A DNA stretch of 14,894 bases from a bacterium (GTDB lineage: Bacteria; Patescibacteriota; CPR2; UBA1875; JAJYID01): positions 1-14,894 of the forward strand of contig JAKANV010000009.1 of NCBI GenBank assembly GCA_021823605.1. Direction: 5' to 3'. Positions 1 to 6,853 of the stretch are shown here, in pieces; positions within the stretch are counted from its first letter, which is position 1; each line of letters begins with the position of its first letter. Position numbers and translations under genes: made by a program. The notes beneath the pieces were generated by a model. That model had not been told where the DNA came from, made no database searches, and saw only the letters and a list, made by a program, of their open reading frames with translations.

Positions 1-285
1 CAGTCTGAAGGTCTTGGCGCAAAGTGCAACAAAAGACATCGTCGCGCCTTTGCATTCAGAACACTCCATGTGATCATCACTCGATAAATCGGCGATTATC
101 GGCAGAGTGGTTAGGCCCCCAGCGAACCCCGGTAACAGTAGCTCTTCTTGCTGAGCTATAGGACAAGTGCCCCTTTCCTCCTCGATGATGAACCCACTGT
201 CTAGCTTGGTAATGCTGTCATCGTCATGACTACTCCTCCGACGATAACACCCTTCCCCTAGTGCGACCCTCTCTTGTAAAGCCAT
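1..285 (-). CDS. Unrecognised protein, partial (3' end beyond window edge)
   Basis: The minus-strand frame is open from the window edge up to a stop at 442-444, about 147 codons without a stop, which is unlikely by chance. I chose the ATG at 285 because GGGGAGG lies just upstream, although its spacing of about 3 nt is short. In-frame ATGs at 351 and 384 are alternatives without a clear Shine-Dalgarno. The visible 95 residues begin MALQERVALGEGCYRRR. They include an acidic stretch (HDDDS, EEE) and, near the cut end, a C75-x-x-C78 pair (MECSECKGA) with a further Cys at 89, which could be the start of a zinc ribbon. I do not recognise the family. It is probably the third gene of a short unit with the ORFs at 446-676 and 230-406. 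Its GC is about 52%, seemingly higher than in the housekeeping genes. Confidence 0.5.
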   Translation of the reverse strand, partial: MALQERVALGEGCYRRRSSHDDDSITKLDSGFIIEEERGTCPIAQQEELLLPGFAGGLTTLPIIADLSSDDHMECSECKGATMSFVALCAKTFRL

Positions 286-406
286 GTTCCTCCCCTTCTG
301 TCTTTTTGCGTTTGCGCCTTCTAAGCTTTCGGTCGTTGCCCCATTCTTCATGGTGGTGCCGCCGCTTCGATCGGCGGCTGGCATATCTGTGTTTCTTCCT
401 TGCCAT
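230..406 (-). CDS. Small very basic hypothetical protein (58 aa)
   Basis: The ATG at 406 is preceded by CGGGAGG-TTTT, a strong Shine-Dalgarno with slightly short spacing. It lies 39 nt after the 76-aa ORF at 446-676, as in an operon. The product begins MARKKHRYASRR and is dominated by Arg, Lys and His (HHH at 17-19, RRRKRKK at 29-35), ending in VLSSEE. Such a composition would suit binding to nucleic acid, but that is inference and no family is recognised. The last 56 nt overlap the partial ORF 1-285 in another frame, so one of the two reading frames, or the start of the downstream gene, may be wrong. The AG-rich strand could also yield a basic ORF by chance. Confidence 0.4.
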   Translation of the reverse strand: MARKKHRYASRRSKRRHHHEEWGNDRKLRRRKRKKTEGEEHGFTREGRTRGRVLSSEE

Positions 407-445
407 AAAACCTCCCGGTTGGTTTCCAGATATGGACAGGACTAT

Positions 446-676
446 TTAAGAAACTTGGGCCAGTCTTTCTATCTCTCTGTTATATTGGTACCAGCTTCTG
501 CTAACCTTTTGCCTGACAGTCGCTACCACTCGAGCACTTCGTCCGATCTTTCTGGCGACTATTTTCTCAATGGAGCCCTCTGAAATCTCTTCGTTTTCGA
601 GAGAATATATCAGGCTATTGAGAGTGGCATAGTCTCCAAGATCTGAGTCTGTGTAGAATATTTGGATGGCTTTCAT
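446..676 (-). CDS. Hypothetical small protein (76 aa)
   Basis: It begins MKAIQIFYTDSDLGDY and has a textbook start: GGAGG at 684-688 lies 7 nt upstream of the ATG. The product is 76 aa, soluble and mainly helix-compatible, with an acidic middle (SLENEEISEGS) and a basic, Arg-rich C-terminal half (ARKIGRSARVV, RQKVSRSW, NREIER). There is no membrane segment and no recognised motif. The gene sits alone behind a promoter-like sequence (774-802) and a 19-bp inverted repeat (697-744) that ends just before the Shine-Dalgarno, so its expression is probably regulated in its leader. It is the first gene of a likely unit with 230-406 and 1-285. A small DNA-binding regulator acting on the palindrome is possible but unproven. 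Confidence 0.65.
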   Translation of the reverse strand: MKAIQIFYTDSDLGDYATLNSLIYSLENEEISEGSIEKIVARKIGRSARVVATVRQKVSRSWYQYNREIERLAQVS

Positions 677-696
677 CGCTCAGCCTCCGGATATTT

Positions 697-744
697 GTTT
701 ATAGGGAACTTTCAGAGTTATTGCCCTAAAAGCTCCCTATAAAC
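697..744 (-). promoter_or_regulatory. 19-bp inverted repeat in leader of the left-edge unit
   Basis: Arms at 697-715 (GTTTATAGGGAACTTTCAG) and 726-744 match in 17 of 19 positions around a 10-nt spacer. It ends 8 nt before the GGAGG of the 76-aa gene. There is no T-run on the minus strand, so it is not a normal terminator for dnaE. It could be an operator for a dimeric regulator, or an RNA hairpin controlling translation or stability of the unit. Confidence 0.6.
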
Positions 745-773
745 ATTACTCTCAAGGTTCGAAATTGAGGTCT

Positions 774-802
774 ATCATAACATAATAATAATAAAAGCAC
801 AA
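774..802 (-). promoter_or_regulatory. Candidate promoter for the left-edge unit
   Basis: On the minus strand TTGTGC (-35 like, 797-802) and TATGAT (-10 like, 774-779; 5 of 6 consensus) are separated by exactly 17 nt. Transcription would begin near 767, giving a leader of about 90 nt that contains the 697-744 repeat. A short inverted repeat (CTCAA at 751-755, TTGAG at 765-769) lies at the predicted start. Confidence 0.45.
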
Positions 803-833
803 GAGCTTTGTTAGTGTCCTATACTCTTCAAAA

Positions 834-3800
834 TTAATCCTTTAACAAGGCGGAAATATCCTTTTCAAGCTGGGGCGAATATGAAACACCAAGCGGCATC
901 TTTATCTTTTTCTTTTCACCCTCCAGATGCAAGTGGATTATAACCTCATCTTTACCGGGAGCATCAGCCAATGACTTTTTAAGCTTTGCAAGCTTTGCTG
1001 TCTCCGTATCTTTTGGTACGTGTATTTCCATTAGATTATCTTCAAACCTAACTATTTTTGAATTGTTAACAAAATCCATTTCTATTTCTCCTATCTCACC
1101 CAAATCTCTTACGCTATCGACCAGTATCTTGGGGTCGTCATCCTTCATGTTTACTTTGCCATAAACAAGAAGCAGCCTTCCCTCGACGAAAAATTGGCTG
1201 TAAGCCGTTAAAACCTTCGGGAAAACTACAAGCTCTCCGCTCCCGCTTTTATCCTCAACACGAGCAAAAACCATGCTCTCCTTATTTCTTGTCAAAATCT
1301 TCTGAATATTTGATACTACGCAAGCAACACGAACTTCTTTTGAGACTTCTTCTTCACCTAGTTTTGCAAGTTTTACTACATCCATTTTTTCAATACGCGA
1401 TTGAAACTCGTCTAATGGGTGCTCAGACACATATATTCCGAGAAGTTCCCTTTCCCAAGAAAGTTTTTCCCTTGATGTCATGTCCTGCGGCGCTTTTGTT
1501 AGATTCAATCCCGGCATTTCTATGCCCTGTCCTCCGAAAAGGTCTATTTGCCCATTAAGTTCATGCTTTTGGGATTTCTGAGCGAAGTCTAGAATTTTCT
1601 CCATATTGAAAAGGAGCGTGCTCCTGTCACCGAACTCATCCATTGCGCCGCTCTTTATAAAAGCTTCCATAACTTTTTTGTTAATCTCTTTGGCATCGAC
1701 TCTTTTACAGAAATCTTCCACGGATTTAAACTTTCCGCCAACTTCGCGCGCCTTTAAAAGTGCCTCAATGATACCTGTGCCAACATTTTTTACCGCCAAA
1801 AGTCCGAACCGGATATTGCCTGTTTCTTTAACCACAGCAAACTCCATAAAAGATTCATTGACACTCGGCGGCAAAACCTCTATTCCCATTTTCCTGCATT
1901 CATCTATCTCAATGGCAATTCTATCTATGTTTGAATAATCACTTGTCATCAGCGCTGCCATAAAAGCCTGCGGATAATGCGCTTTTAAATATGCCGTCCA
2001 ATATGCTATCAGCGCATAACATGCAGCATGGGCTTTCACAAAGCCATACTGCGCAAACTTCTCGAAGTCATCGAAGACTTTCTCAGCAGTCTGTCTTTTC
2101 ACGCCATTTACAACCGCTCCTTCGATGAACTTGGTCCGCATCTTTTTCATCATTTTGGAGATTTTCTTACCCATCGCTTTTCTTAAGGTATCTGCTTCAC
2201 CACCGGTAAAACCCGCCATCTCCTTTGAAATCTGCATGACTTGTTCCTGATAGATAATAATCCCGTAAGTATTCTTTAGAGCATTTTCCATAAGCGGATG
2301 AGTATAAGTCACTTTCTTTTTCCCGGCTTTTCGGGCAATAAAATCATCAATAAACTGCATAGGTCCGGGTCGATACAACGCTACCATCGCCACAATATCT
2401 TCAAAAACGGTCGGTTTTAAAGCTTTGATGTATCTTTTCATGCCAGCAGATTCAAGCTGGAAAACGCCTGTTGTTTCAGCCCTCTTTAAAAGCTCAAAAG
2501 TTTTTTTGTCATCAAGCTTGATTTCGTTTAATTCAATTTCTTTGCCATAAACTTTCTTCACAATTCTGAGAGCATTCTTTAAGACAGTGAGGTTAGAAAG
2601 CCCTAAAAAGTCCATTTTCAGGATTCCGAGGTCCTCAAGCGGAAACATAGAATACTGTGTATTTGTGGCAATATCACCTTTGGTCGCTTTTTGAAGTGGA
2701 GTGTAGTTCACGAGGGGTTCTTTTGAGATAACTACTCCCGCTGCATGTGTAGATGAGTGCCGGGAAACTCCTTCAAGCCTCATAGCTATATCTATCAGCT
2801 TTTTTACCCTTTCATCTGAGTTATAAATAGCGCGAAGCTCCGGCACGTCGCGAATGGCATCAGCTAGGTGCGCAAACTGCGGTATCATCTTGGCAATCTG
2901 ATCAACCTCGGCATATGTCATGCCCAGAACTCTACCCGTATCCCGAATGGCATTTCGTGCCGCCATTGTGCCGAAAGTAATGATTTGAGCCACATGATCC
3001 TTGCCGTATTTCTCTGCCACATATTCGATTACCTCGCTTCTTCTGTCATCGGCAAAGTCCATGTCTATATCAGGCATGGAAATACGATCTGGGTTTAAGA
3101 AACGCTCAAAAAGGAGGTCATACCGCATCGGTTCAAGTTCAGTAATGTTCAGAGCATACGATACAACGGAGCCTGCCGCTGAACCTCTGCCCGGCCCGAC
3201 TATTATTCCCTGATCTTTCGCCCAGTTCACAAAATCCCAAACTATCAAAAAGTAAGATTCGTACCCCATTTTCTCAATAACTGACATTTCATAATCCACT
3301 CTCTCCCGAATCTCAGGAGTTACTTTTCCATACTTCTTTTTTAACCCTTCTTCGACTAATTTTTTAAAGTAACCTTTCAGCGTTTCTCCTTCAGGCACGT
3401 CGTATTTCGGAATCAATATTTTCCCGAGTTCCAGCTCCACATTACACTTTTCGGCAATTTTTACCGTGTTTTCTATCGCTTCCGGCACATCTTTGAAAGC
3501 TTCAATAATTTCTTCCGGCGAAGTAAATGAAATGTCACAGTCCATCTTCATCCTGTCTTCGTCTGAGACTAGCTTACCGGTTTGCAAACAAAGTAAAGCA
3601 TCATGCGCCTCACGATCTTCTTTATTCACATAATGCACATCATTCGTTACCACCATCGGCATCTTGTGTTTTTTAGCAAATGCTTTAATCAGTTCATTTA
3701 CTTTTTCCTGGTCTTTAAAACCCGGCAAATACTGAAGTTCAAGGTAAAAATCATCGCCAAATACACCCTTAAAATAATCTAAAGCTTCTTCTGCTCCCTT

Positions 3801-4259
3801 TTCATCGCCCTCTCTTAATTTTGAAGCTATTTCGCCCTTAAAACAAGCTGATGAGGCTATTAATCCCTCTGAGTGTTCTGCTAGCACTTCCTTATCAATT
3901 CTGGGTTTGTAATAGTAGCCATCTAAATGAGCGATTGTTGAAAGCTTCATAAGATTCTGATATCCGGCTTTATTTTTAGCTATTAGTATAAGATGATTTG
4001 GTCTGCCATCTGCTTTACCGCTTTTGTCCGTCAGTTTTCTCGGCGCCACGTATACTTCACAGCCAATAAGGGGTTTTATACCTCTCGCCTTTGCTTCTTT
4101 ATAAAAGTCAATCACACCATACATCACACCATGATCAGTTATGGCACATGCCGGCATTCCATACTCCTTTGCCTTATCTAAAAGCTGCGGCAATTTACAC
4201 ATTCCGTCAAGAAGTGAAAACTGTGTGTGAACATGTAAGTGAACAAATTTTTTACTCAT
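834..4259 (-). CDS. dnaE: DNA polymerase III alpha subunit (DnaE)
   Basis: Catalytic subunit of the replicative polymerase, extending DNA at the fork with the sliding clamp. At 1141 aa it is close to the usual DnaE length (about 1160). Order: PHP domain (HLHVH at 7-11, TDHG at 41-44, GCEVY at 66-70, NDVHY at 206-210), polymerase palm with GPGRGSAAGS at 355-364 and PDIDMDF at 396-402, then LKMDFLGL around 550. The expected catalytic aspartates are D399, D401 and D550. SRHSSTHAAG (about 499-508) is also typical. An OB fold lies near the C-terminus (VACVVSNIQKI...GELVVFPKV). The PHP residues His9 and His209, replaced by Arg in E. coli, are kept here, so a metal-dependent proofreading activity is possible. 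A weak SD (AGGTG, 8 nt) precedes the ATG. The gene stands alone, 107 nt after the 4367-4969 gene. Confidence 0.98.
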   Translation of the reverse strand: MSKKFVHLHVHTQFSLLDGMCKLPQLLDKAKEYGMPACAITDHGVMYGVIDFYKEAKARGIKPLIGCEVYVAPRKLTDKSGKADGRPNHLILIAKNKAGYQNLMKLSTIAHLDGYYYKPRIDKEVLAEHSEGLIASSACFKGEIASKLREGDEKGAEEALDYFKGVFGDDFYLELQYLPGFKDQEKVNELIKAFAKKHKMPMVVTNDVHYVNKEDREAHDALLCLQTGKLVSDEDRMKMDCDISFTSPEEIIEAFKDVPEAIENTVKIAEKCNVELELGKILIPKYDVPEGETLKGYFKKLVEEGLKKKYGKVTPEIRERVDYEMSVIEKMGYESYFLIVWDFVNWAKDQGIIVGPGRGSAAGSVVSYALNITELEPMRYDLLFERFLNPDRISMPDIDMDFADDRRSEVIEYVAEKYGKDHVAQIITFGTMAARNAIRDTGRVLGMTYAEVDQIAKMIPQFAHLADAIRDVPELRAIYNSDERVKKLIDIAMRLEGVSRHSSTHAAGVVISKEPLVNYTPLQKATKGDIATNTQYSMFPLEDLGILKMDFLGLSNLTVLKNALRIVKKVYGKEIELNEIKLDDKKTFELLKRAETTGVFQLESAGMKRYIKALKPTVFEDIVAMVALYRPGPMQFIDDFIARKAGKKKVTYTHPLMENALKNTYGIIIYQEQVMQISKEMAGFTGGEADTLRKAMGKKISKMMKKMRTKFIEGAVVNGVKRQTAEKVFDDFEKFAQYGFVKAHAACYALIAYWTAYLKAHYPQAFMAALMTSDYSNIDRIAIEIDECRKMGIEVLPPSVNESFMEFAVVKETGNIRFGLLAVKNVGTGIIEALLKAREVGGKFKSVEDFCKRVDAKEINKKVMEAFIKSGAMDEFGDRSTLLFNMEKILDFAQKSQKHELNGQIDLFGGQGIEMPGLNLTKAPQDMTSREKLSWERELLGIYVSEHPLDEFQSRIEKMDVVKLAKLGEEEVSKEVRVACVVSNIQKILTRNKESMVFARVEDKSGSGELVVFPKVLTAYSQFFVEGRLLLVYGKVNMKDDDPKILVDSVRDLGEIGEIEMDFVNNSKIVRFEDNLMEIHVPKDTETAKLAKLKKSLADAPGKDEVIIHLHLEGEKKKIKMPLGVSYSPQLEKDISALLKD

Positions 4260-4366
4260 CTATCAACACCTGTCTTTTTTAGGATATTAAAACTATGGGT
4301 CAGTGAAAACCCTCCTCTATTTTATAAATATTCTATCACTGTGAGTCCGACTTTGAAAGCCGATAA

Positions 4367-4969
4367 TTACTCTTTTATCTTCACCTTTTTCTTCTTATCT
4401 AAATATATGAAGCTGATAAATACCACCACACCAACTCCCAGCCCGACTAAAAGCAGGACTTTCAACCAGTCAAATAGCAAATTATCCACTTCCACAACTT
4501 TATTTACTACATTATTCCCCGTTTCAGTTGAAGATAATAGCTTAATTCCCAAAAATAATGTCAAAACTACTATCACCAGCTTTGTTAAGGAAGTGTTTTT
4601 CAGAAAGAAATAGTTTTCAAAGTATATTCCGACTTTTTTCCTAAAGCTAATCTTTTGGCCGCTTTCCACCCATTCGACTGCTTTTTTGTAGGCATTTAGG
4701 AAGTCTTCTAGTTCAAATGTAGATAATCTATAGTCAAAATCATTTAATACTTCGTCCTTCTTCTTAATGGCATTCTTTAAGTCCGGACGATTTTGTATGC
4801 TTATTCCTGCCCAAAAAAGCTGTTTTTTTAAGTCTTTTCCGGGATAACCTTTTTCTTTTAAGGTATAACGAAGCAGTTTGTCGCTATCTACTAGCGCCAT
4901 TTTGTATCCGCTCTGAGTTTTTTCCTTCAGATCAGCTTCTATCTCATTCCATTTTGTTTTCATGCTCAT
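4367..4969 (-). CDS. Two-TM hypothetical protein with degenerate HEPN-like N-domain
   Basis: 200 aa. A soluble N-terminal part (1-110) precedes two hydrophobic segments (about 129-146 and 168-190) and a Lys-rich tail (DKKKKVKIKE). The N-terminal part aligns by eye with the protein at 9811-10266: KWNEI...GYKMALVDSDKLLRY here against KWQEI...AYKVAVMDADKLVDY there. The later segment corresponding to RNLIAH in that protein reads KDEVLN here, so the Arg and His of the putative Rx4H motif are replaced by Lys71 and Asn76. No function is recognised; it may be a non-catalytic membrane-bound paralogue. The start at 4969 fits a leaderless transcript (TATAAT 7 nt upstream, with TG at the extended position). 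An in-frame ATG at 4963 is a second choice. Confidence 0.85.
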   Translation of the reverse strand: MSMKTKWNEIEADLKEKTQSGYKMALVDSDKLLRYTLKEKGYPGKDLKKQLFWAGISIQNRPDLKNAIKKKDEVLNDFDYRLSTFELEDFLNAYKKAVEWVESGQKISFRKKVGIYFENYFFLKNTSLTKLVIVVLTLFLGIKLLSSTETGNNVVNKVVEVDNLLFDWLKVLLLVGLGVGVVVFISFIYLDKKKKVKIKE

Positions 4970-4976
4970 TCAAATC

Positions 4977-4985
4977 ATTATAACA
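4977..4985 (-). promoter_or_regulatory. Extended -10 promoter, leaderless start of the 4367-4969 gene
   Basis: The minus strand reads TGTTATAAT, a consensus -10 with TGn, followed by 7 nt and then the ATG at 4969. Transcription would begin at or next to the start codon. No Shine-Dalgarno is present. The -35 region is poor, as allowed for extended -10 promoters. Confidence 0.6.
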
Positions 4986-5006
4986 AAAAACATACTTTTT
5001 ACATAA

Positions 5007-5042
5007 ATAGATGAGCTCCTTGCAAACAAGAAGCTCATCTAT
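5007..5042 (-). terminator. Long hairpin terminator after the YggT-like genes
   Basis: Perfect 11-bp arms ATAGATGAGCT (5007-5017) and its complement (5032-5042), extended after one mismatch by CTTG/CAAG around a CAAA loop. It lies 21 nt past the stop of the 5064-5480 gene and just before the promoter of the next gene. The downstream T-tract is poor (TTTATGT), so termination strength is uncertain. Confidence 0.65.
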
Positions 5043-5063
5043 GCGGTGCTTGAAGCTGCTGTA

Positions 5064-5480
5064 TTATGCTTCGCTGCTACGGAAACCCTTGATAAGTTCG
5101 GTAATTATATAAATTACTATGTAGTAGAAAGCCATTGCGGCAAGTGTTTCAAGCTCAAATGTGGGACTTGTAACATTGATTTTATCCAAAGTATTAAAGA
5201 GGTAGAAGAAAAGCCACACAAAGGGATAACTTATTGCGTAGATAAACGCCGTCAAAGCGTTGCCGCCGACCGCTCCGAAAGCGGCGATAACAAGTCTGGC
5301 AAGTAAGATAATCTCAACTATTCCAAGTGCCCACCACAAGACTCTTTCGACCACTAGAGAAGCGATGCTGGTTTCACTATAACCAACTACCGGTTGTGCT
5401 GATATCGGATGAGCTCTATAAAATGTTTCCCCTTCTTTTTTATTACCCTTCTTTTTCCCCGATCCTTTTTCCTTTTCCAT
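5064..5480 (-). CDS. YggT-like integral membrane protein with N-terminal GETFYR module
   Basis: 138 aa. A Lys/Gly-rich cytosolic start (1-16) is followed by GETFYRAHP at 17-25 and SET at 35-37, then three hydrophobic segments at about 46-68, 74-96 and 110-130. The central part (ARLVIAAFGAVGGNALTAFIYAISYPF) resembles the YGGT family, small membrane proteins of poorly known role linked in some bacteria to osmotic stress and cell division. The ATG at 5480 has GGAGG 5 nt upstream, preceded by a GCCC-AAAA-GGGC hairpin. It lies 34 nt after a paralogue (5515-5955), with which it probably forms a unit ending at the 5007-5042 hairpin. The N-terminal module also occurs on the HdeD-like neighbour. Confidence 0.85.
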   Translation of the reverse strand: MEKEKGSGKKKGNKKEGETFYRAHPISAQPVVGYSETSIASLVVERVLWWALGIVEIILLARLVIAAFGAVGGNALTAFIYAISYPFVWLFFYLFNTLDKINVTSPTFELETLAAMAFYYIVIYIITELIKGFRSSEA

Positions 5481-5490
5481 TTTTTCCTCC

Positions 5491-5502
5491 GCCCTTTTGG
5501 GC
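5491..5502 (-). other. Small hairpin directly before a Shine-Dalgarno
   Basis: GCCC-AAAA-GGGC on the minus strand ends exactly at the GGAGG that serves the ATG at 5480. Read on the plus strand it is followed by TTTTT and looks like a tiny terminator, but no plus-strand gene is present. A similar CCAC-AAAA-GTGG hairpin precedes the HdeD-like gene (6779-6790). Confidence 0.4.
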
Positions 5503-5514
5503 TTTTTAAAATAT

Positions 5515-5955
5515 TTAAATATTATCTCTTACTTGTTTTTCCTGTCGGTCTTCCCTAAAAGCTCTTATAAGCCTTAGAGCGCAATAGGAAACTACAAAAT
5601 ATATCACCATTATCGCAAGATTTTCGTATAAAACTGTGTTTGTCAGAGAGGGGGCTTGCTGTTGAGAGGAACCCAGGATAAAAACAAATGGATAACTGGC
5701 TGCATAAAAAAGATATGTCAAAAGATTTCCACCTTGAACACCTAAAATCATTAATACAACTCTAAAGATAAGCAAGACTTCAGCAGTTCCTGCAAAGAAG
5801 AAAACCACACTCTCCAAAAACTCTGCTGTCCCGACACTCACTCTCGGTAAGTGCACTTCCTGCGGTACAGTTACGGTAGCCGGCACCGCTTCGAAAAAAG
5901 TCTGGCCCGCTTTCTTTTTTTTGTTCTCATCCCCCCTACTTGCATCTTTTTGCAT
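5515..5955 (-). CDS. YggT-like integral membrane protein, paralogue of 5064-5480
   Basis: 146 aa from the ATG at 5955. A longer frame begins at a TTG at 6000, but the extra 15 residues (VYFSFIGLKK...) do not match the paralogue's start, while MQKDASRGDENKKKKAGQTF aligns well with MEKEKG...EGETF. The SD is weak (GGGG about 5 nt upstream). The layout is a Lys-rich cytosolic start, the GQTFFEAVP module at 17-25, then hydrophobic segments at about 47-71, 77-95 and 109-130. The segment GGNLLTYLFYAASYPF matches GGNALTAFIYAISYPF of the downstream paralogue. The charged tail ends REDRQEKQVRDNI. Likely a tandem duplicate; role unknown, presumably envelope-related like other YGGT proteins. Confidence 0.82.
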   Translation of the reverse strand: MQKDASRGDENKKKKAGQTFFEAVPATVTVPQEVHLPRVSVGTAEFLESVVFFFAGTAEVLLIFRVVLMILGVQGGNLLTYLFYAASYPFVFILGSSQQQAPSLTNTVLYENLAIMVIYFVVSYCALRLIRAFREDRQEKQVRDNI

Positions 5956-6087
5956 AGCTGCCCCAATCTTTTTTAGCCCAATAAAACTAAAGTAAACCAA
6001 GGATAAATGAAATGACCTACTATTGCCTCTTGCAGAATTCTAATTTTTTAGTAAATTTTTATAAAATGTTTGGTAACTTTAAATAAC

Positions 6088-6120
6088 TGAAAAAGCGGAC
6101 TCTTGCGAACCGCTTTTTCA
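6088..6120. terminator. Rho-independent terminator, bidirectional form
   Basis: Perfect 11-bp arms TGAAAAAGCGG (6088-6098) and CCGCTTTTTCA (6110-6120) around an 11-nt loop, with A- and T-runs inside the arms, so it can work in either direction. It follows the stop of the HdeD-like gene by 28 nt on the minus strand. The rest of the 5956-6148 gap is AT-rich and probably holds the promoter of the YggT-like pair, but no hexamer stands out. Confidence 0.8.
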
Positions 6121-6148
6121 AGCACATACCTTTCTACCCCCTTCATTC

Positions 6149-6760
6149 TCAATGTGCCACCTGAGAATGAGCCGACGTTCCAAGTGCTGCCAGTGAAAAA
6201 CCTCCTATCACAAGATCGACACCAACGACCAGTCCCAGGAACCAGATTGCGCTAACCGGCCAGCTAAGGAGAACAATTACTCCCAAGCCAAGTGCAACGA
6301 TACCGCTAAAGAGCATCCATCCCCAGTTTGGTATCTCCCTTGATACGAGAGAGAGTATGACCTTGAATATACCAGATACAAGGAAGTAGATACCCAAAAG
6401 AAGCGTAATCGTAATAGCACCGCTCAATGGAAACGTCAAAAGCATAACGCCAATCACTACGTAGACTAGAGCCAGCAGGATGTGCCAGAAAAATCCGCCC
6501 CATCCTCGCACGCTGAACGCATGGACTACCTGTGCTATCCCTCCGGCAATAAGGATGATACCCAAAAGCATTATTGCGCCAACTGAAGTGACTGCAGGAT
6601 AGATGATTGCCAGGGCTCCAAGCAGTATCATGACAATGCCGACGGCTACAGCCCAACCCCAATGCTTTCCCATCGCTTCCGTCTCACTCTTATCCATATA
6701 CATTGCGCCTGTAGCGACCGACCGGTAAAAGGTTTTTCCTTCTTTCTTTTCATTTGCCAT
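6149..6760 (-). CDS. HdeD family (DUF308) six-TM membrane protein
   Basis: 203 aa from the ATG at 6760. A GTG start three codons upstream (6769) is less likely because it lies inside the Shine-Dalgarno region GGGAGGTGAGG. After a short charged start come GKTFYRS at 8-14 and SETEA at 25-29, then about six hydrophobic segments between 35 and 192 with repeated small-residue helices (GIVMILLGALAIIYP, LLGIILIAGGIAQVVHA, LLGIYFLVSGIFKVI). This is the pattern of DUF308/HdeD, named for the E. coli acid-resistance membrane protein; the biochemical role is not known. The N-terminal module is shared with the two YggT-like neighbours. Its own promoter-like TATAAT lies at 6799-6804 and a strong terminator follows. 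Confidence 0.88.
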   Translation of the reverse strand: MANEKKEGKTFYRSVATGAMYMDKSETEAMGKHWGWAVAVGIVMILLGALAIIYPAVTSVGAIMLLGIILIAGGIAQVVHAFSVRGWGGFFWHILLALVYVVIGVMLLTFPLSGAITITLLLGIYFLVSGIFKVILSLVSREIPNWGWMLFSGIVALGLGVIVLLSWPVSAIWFLGLVVGVDLVIGGFSLAALGTSAHSQVAH

Positions 6761-6778
6761 TTTCCTCACCTCCCTTCC

Positions 6779-6790
6779 CCACTTTTGTGG
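6779..6790 (-). other. Small leader hairpin before the HdeD-like gene
   Basis: CCAC-AAAA-GTGG on the minus strand, 4 nt before GGGAGG (6769-6774). Same geometry as the hairpin at 5491-5502. The stem is only 4 bp and may be coincidental. Confidence 0.3.
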
Positions 6791-6798
6791 CTAATTCT

Positions 6799-6804
6799 AT
6801 TATA
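6799..6804 (-). promoter_or_regulatory. Candidate -10 element for the HdeD-like gene
   Basis: A consensus TATAAT on the minus strand, 38 nt upstream of the ATG at 6760, giving a leader of about 30 nt that holds the small hairpin and the Shine-Dalgarno. The -35 position (AGGTAT at 17 nt) is poor. Confidence 0.4.
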
Positions 6805-6853
6805 AAAAGGAGGTGTCCCAAATACCTCTTTCATAGTTCTAATTTTATTGTGT

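Noticed and set aside
261..583. Plus-strand frames of 62 and 99 codons at the left edge
   Set aside because: They lie opposite the minus-strand unit, whose starts have strong SD sequences, and no plus-strand promoter or SD supports them.
4260..4366. Possible terminator or small RNA between the 4367 gene and dnaE
   Set aside because: Only 4-bp stems (GGGT/ACCC, CTTT/AAAG) were found, without a T-run on the minus strand.
5956..6000. TTG start at 6000 for the 5515 gene
   Set aside because: The added residues do not match the paralogue, and the ATG at 5955 puts the Lys-rich start and GxTF motif at the same positions as in the 5064-5480 product.
6306..6662. 118-codon minus-strand frame inside the HdeD-like gene
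   Set aside because: It overlaps the DUF308 gene in another frame and lacks a Shine-Dalgarno or a recognisable product.
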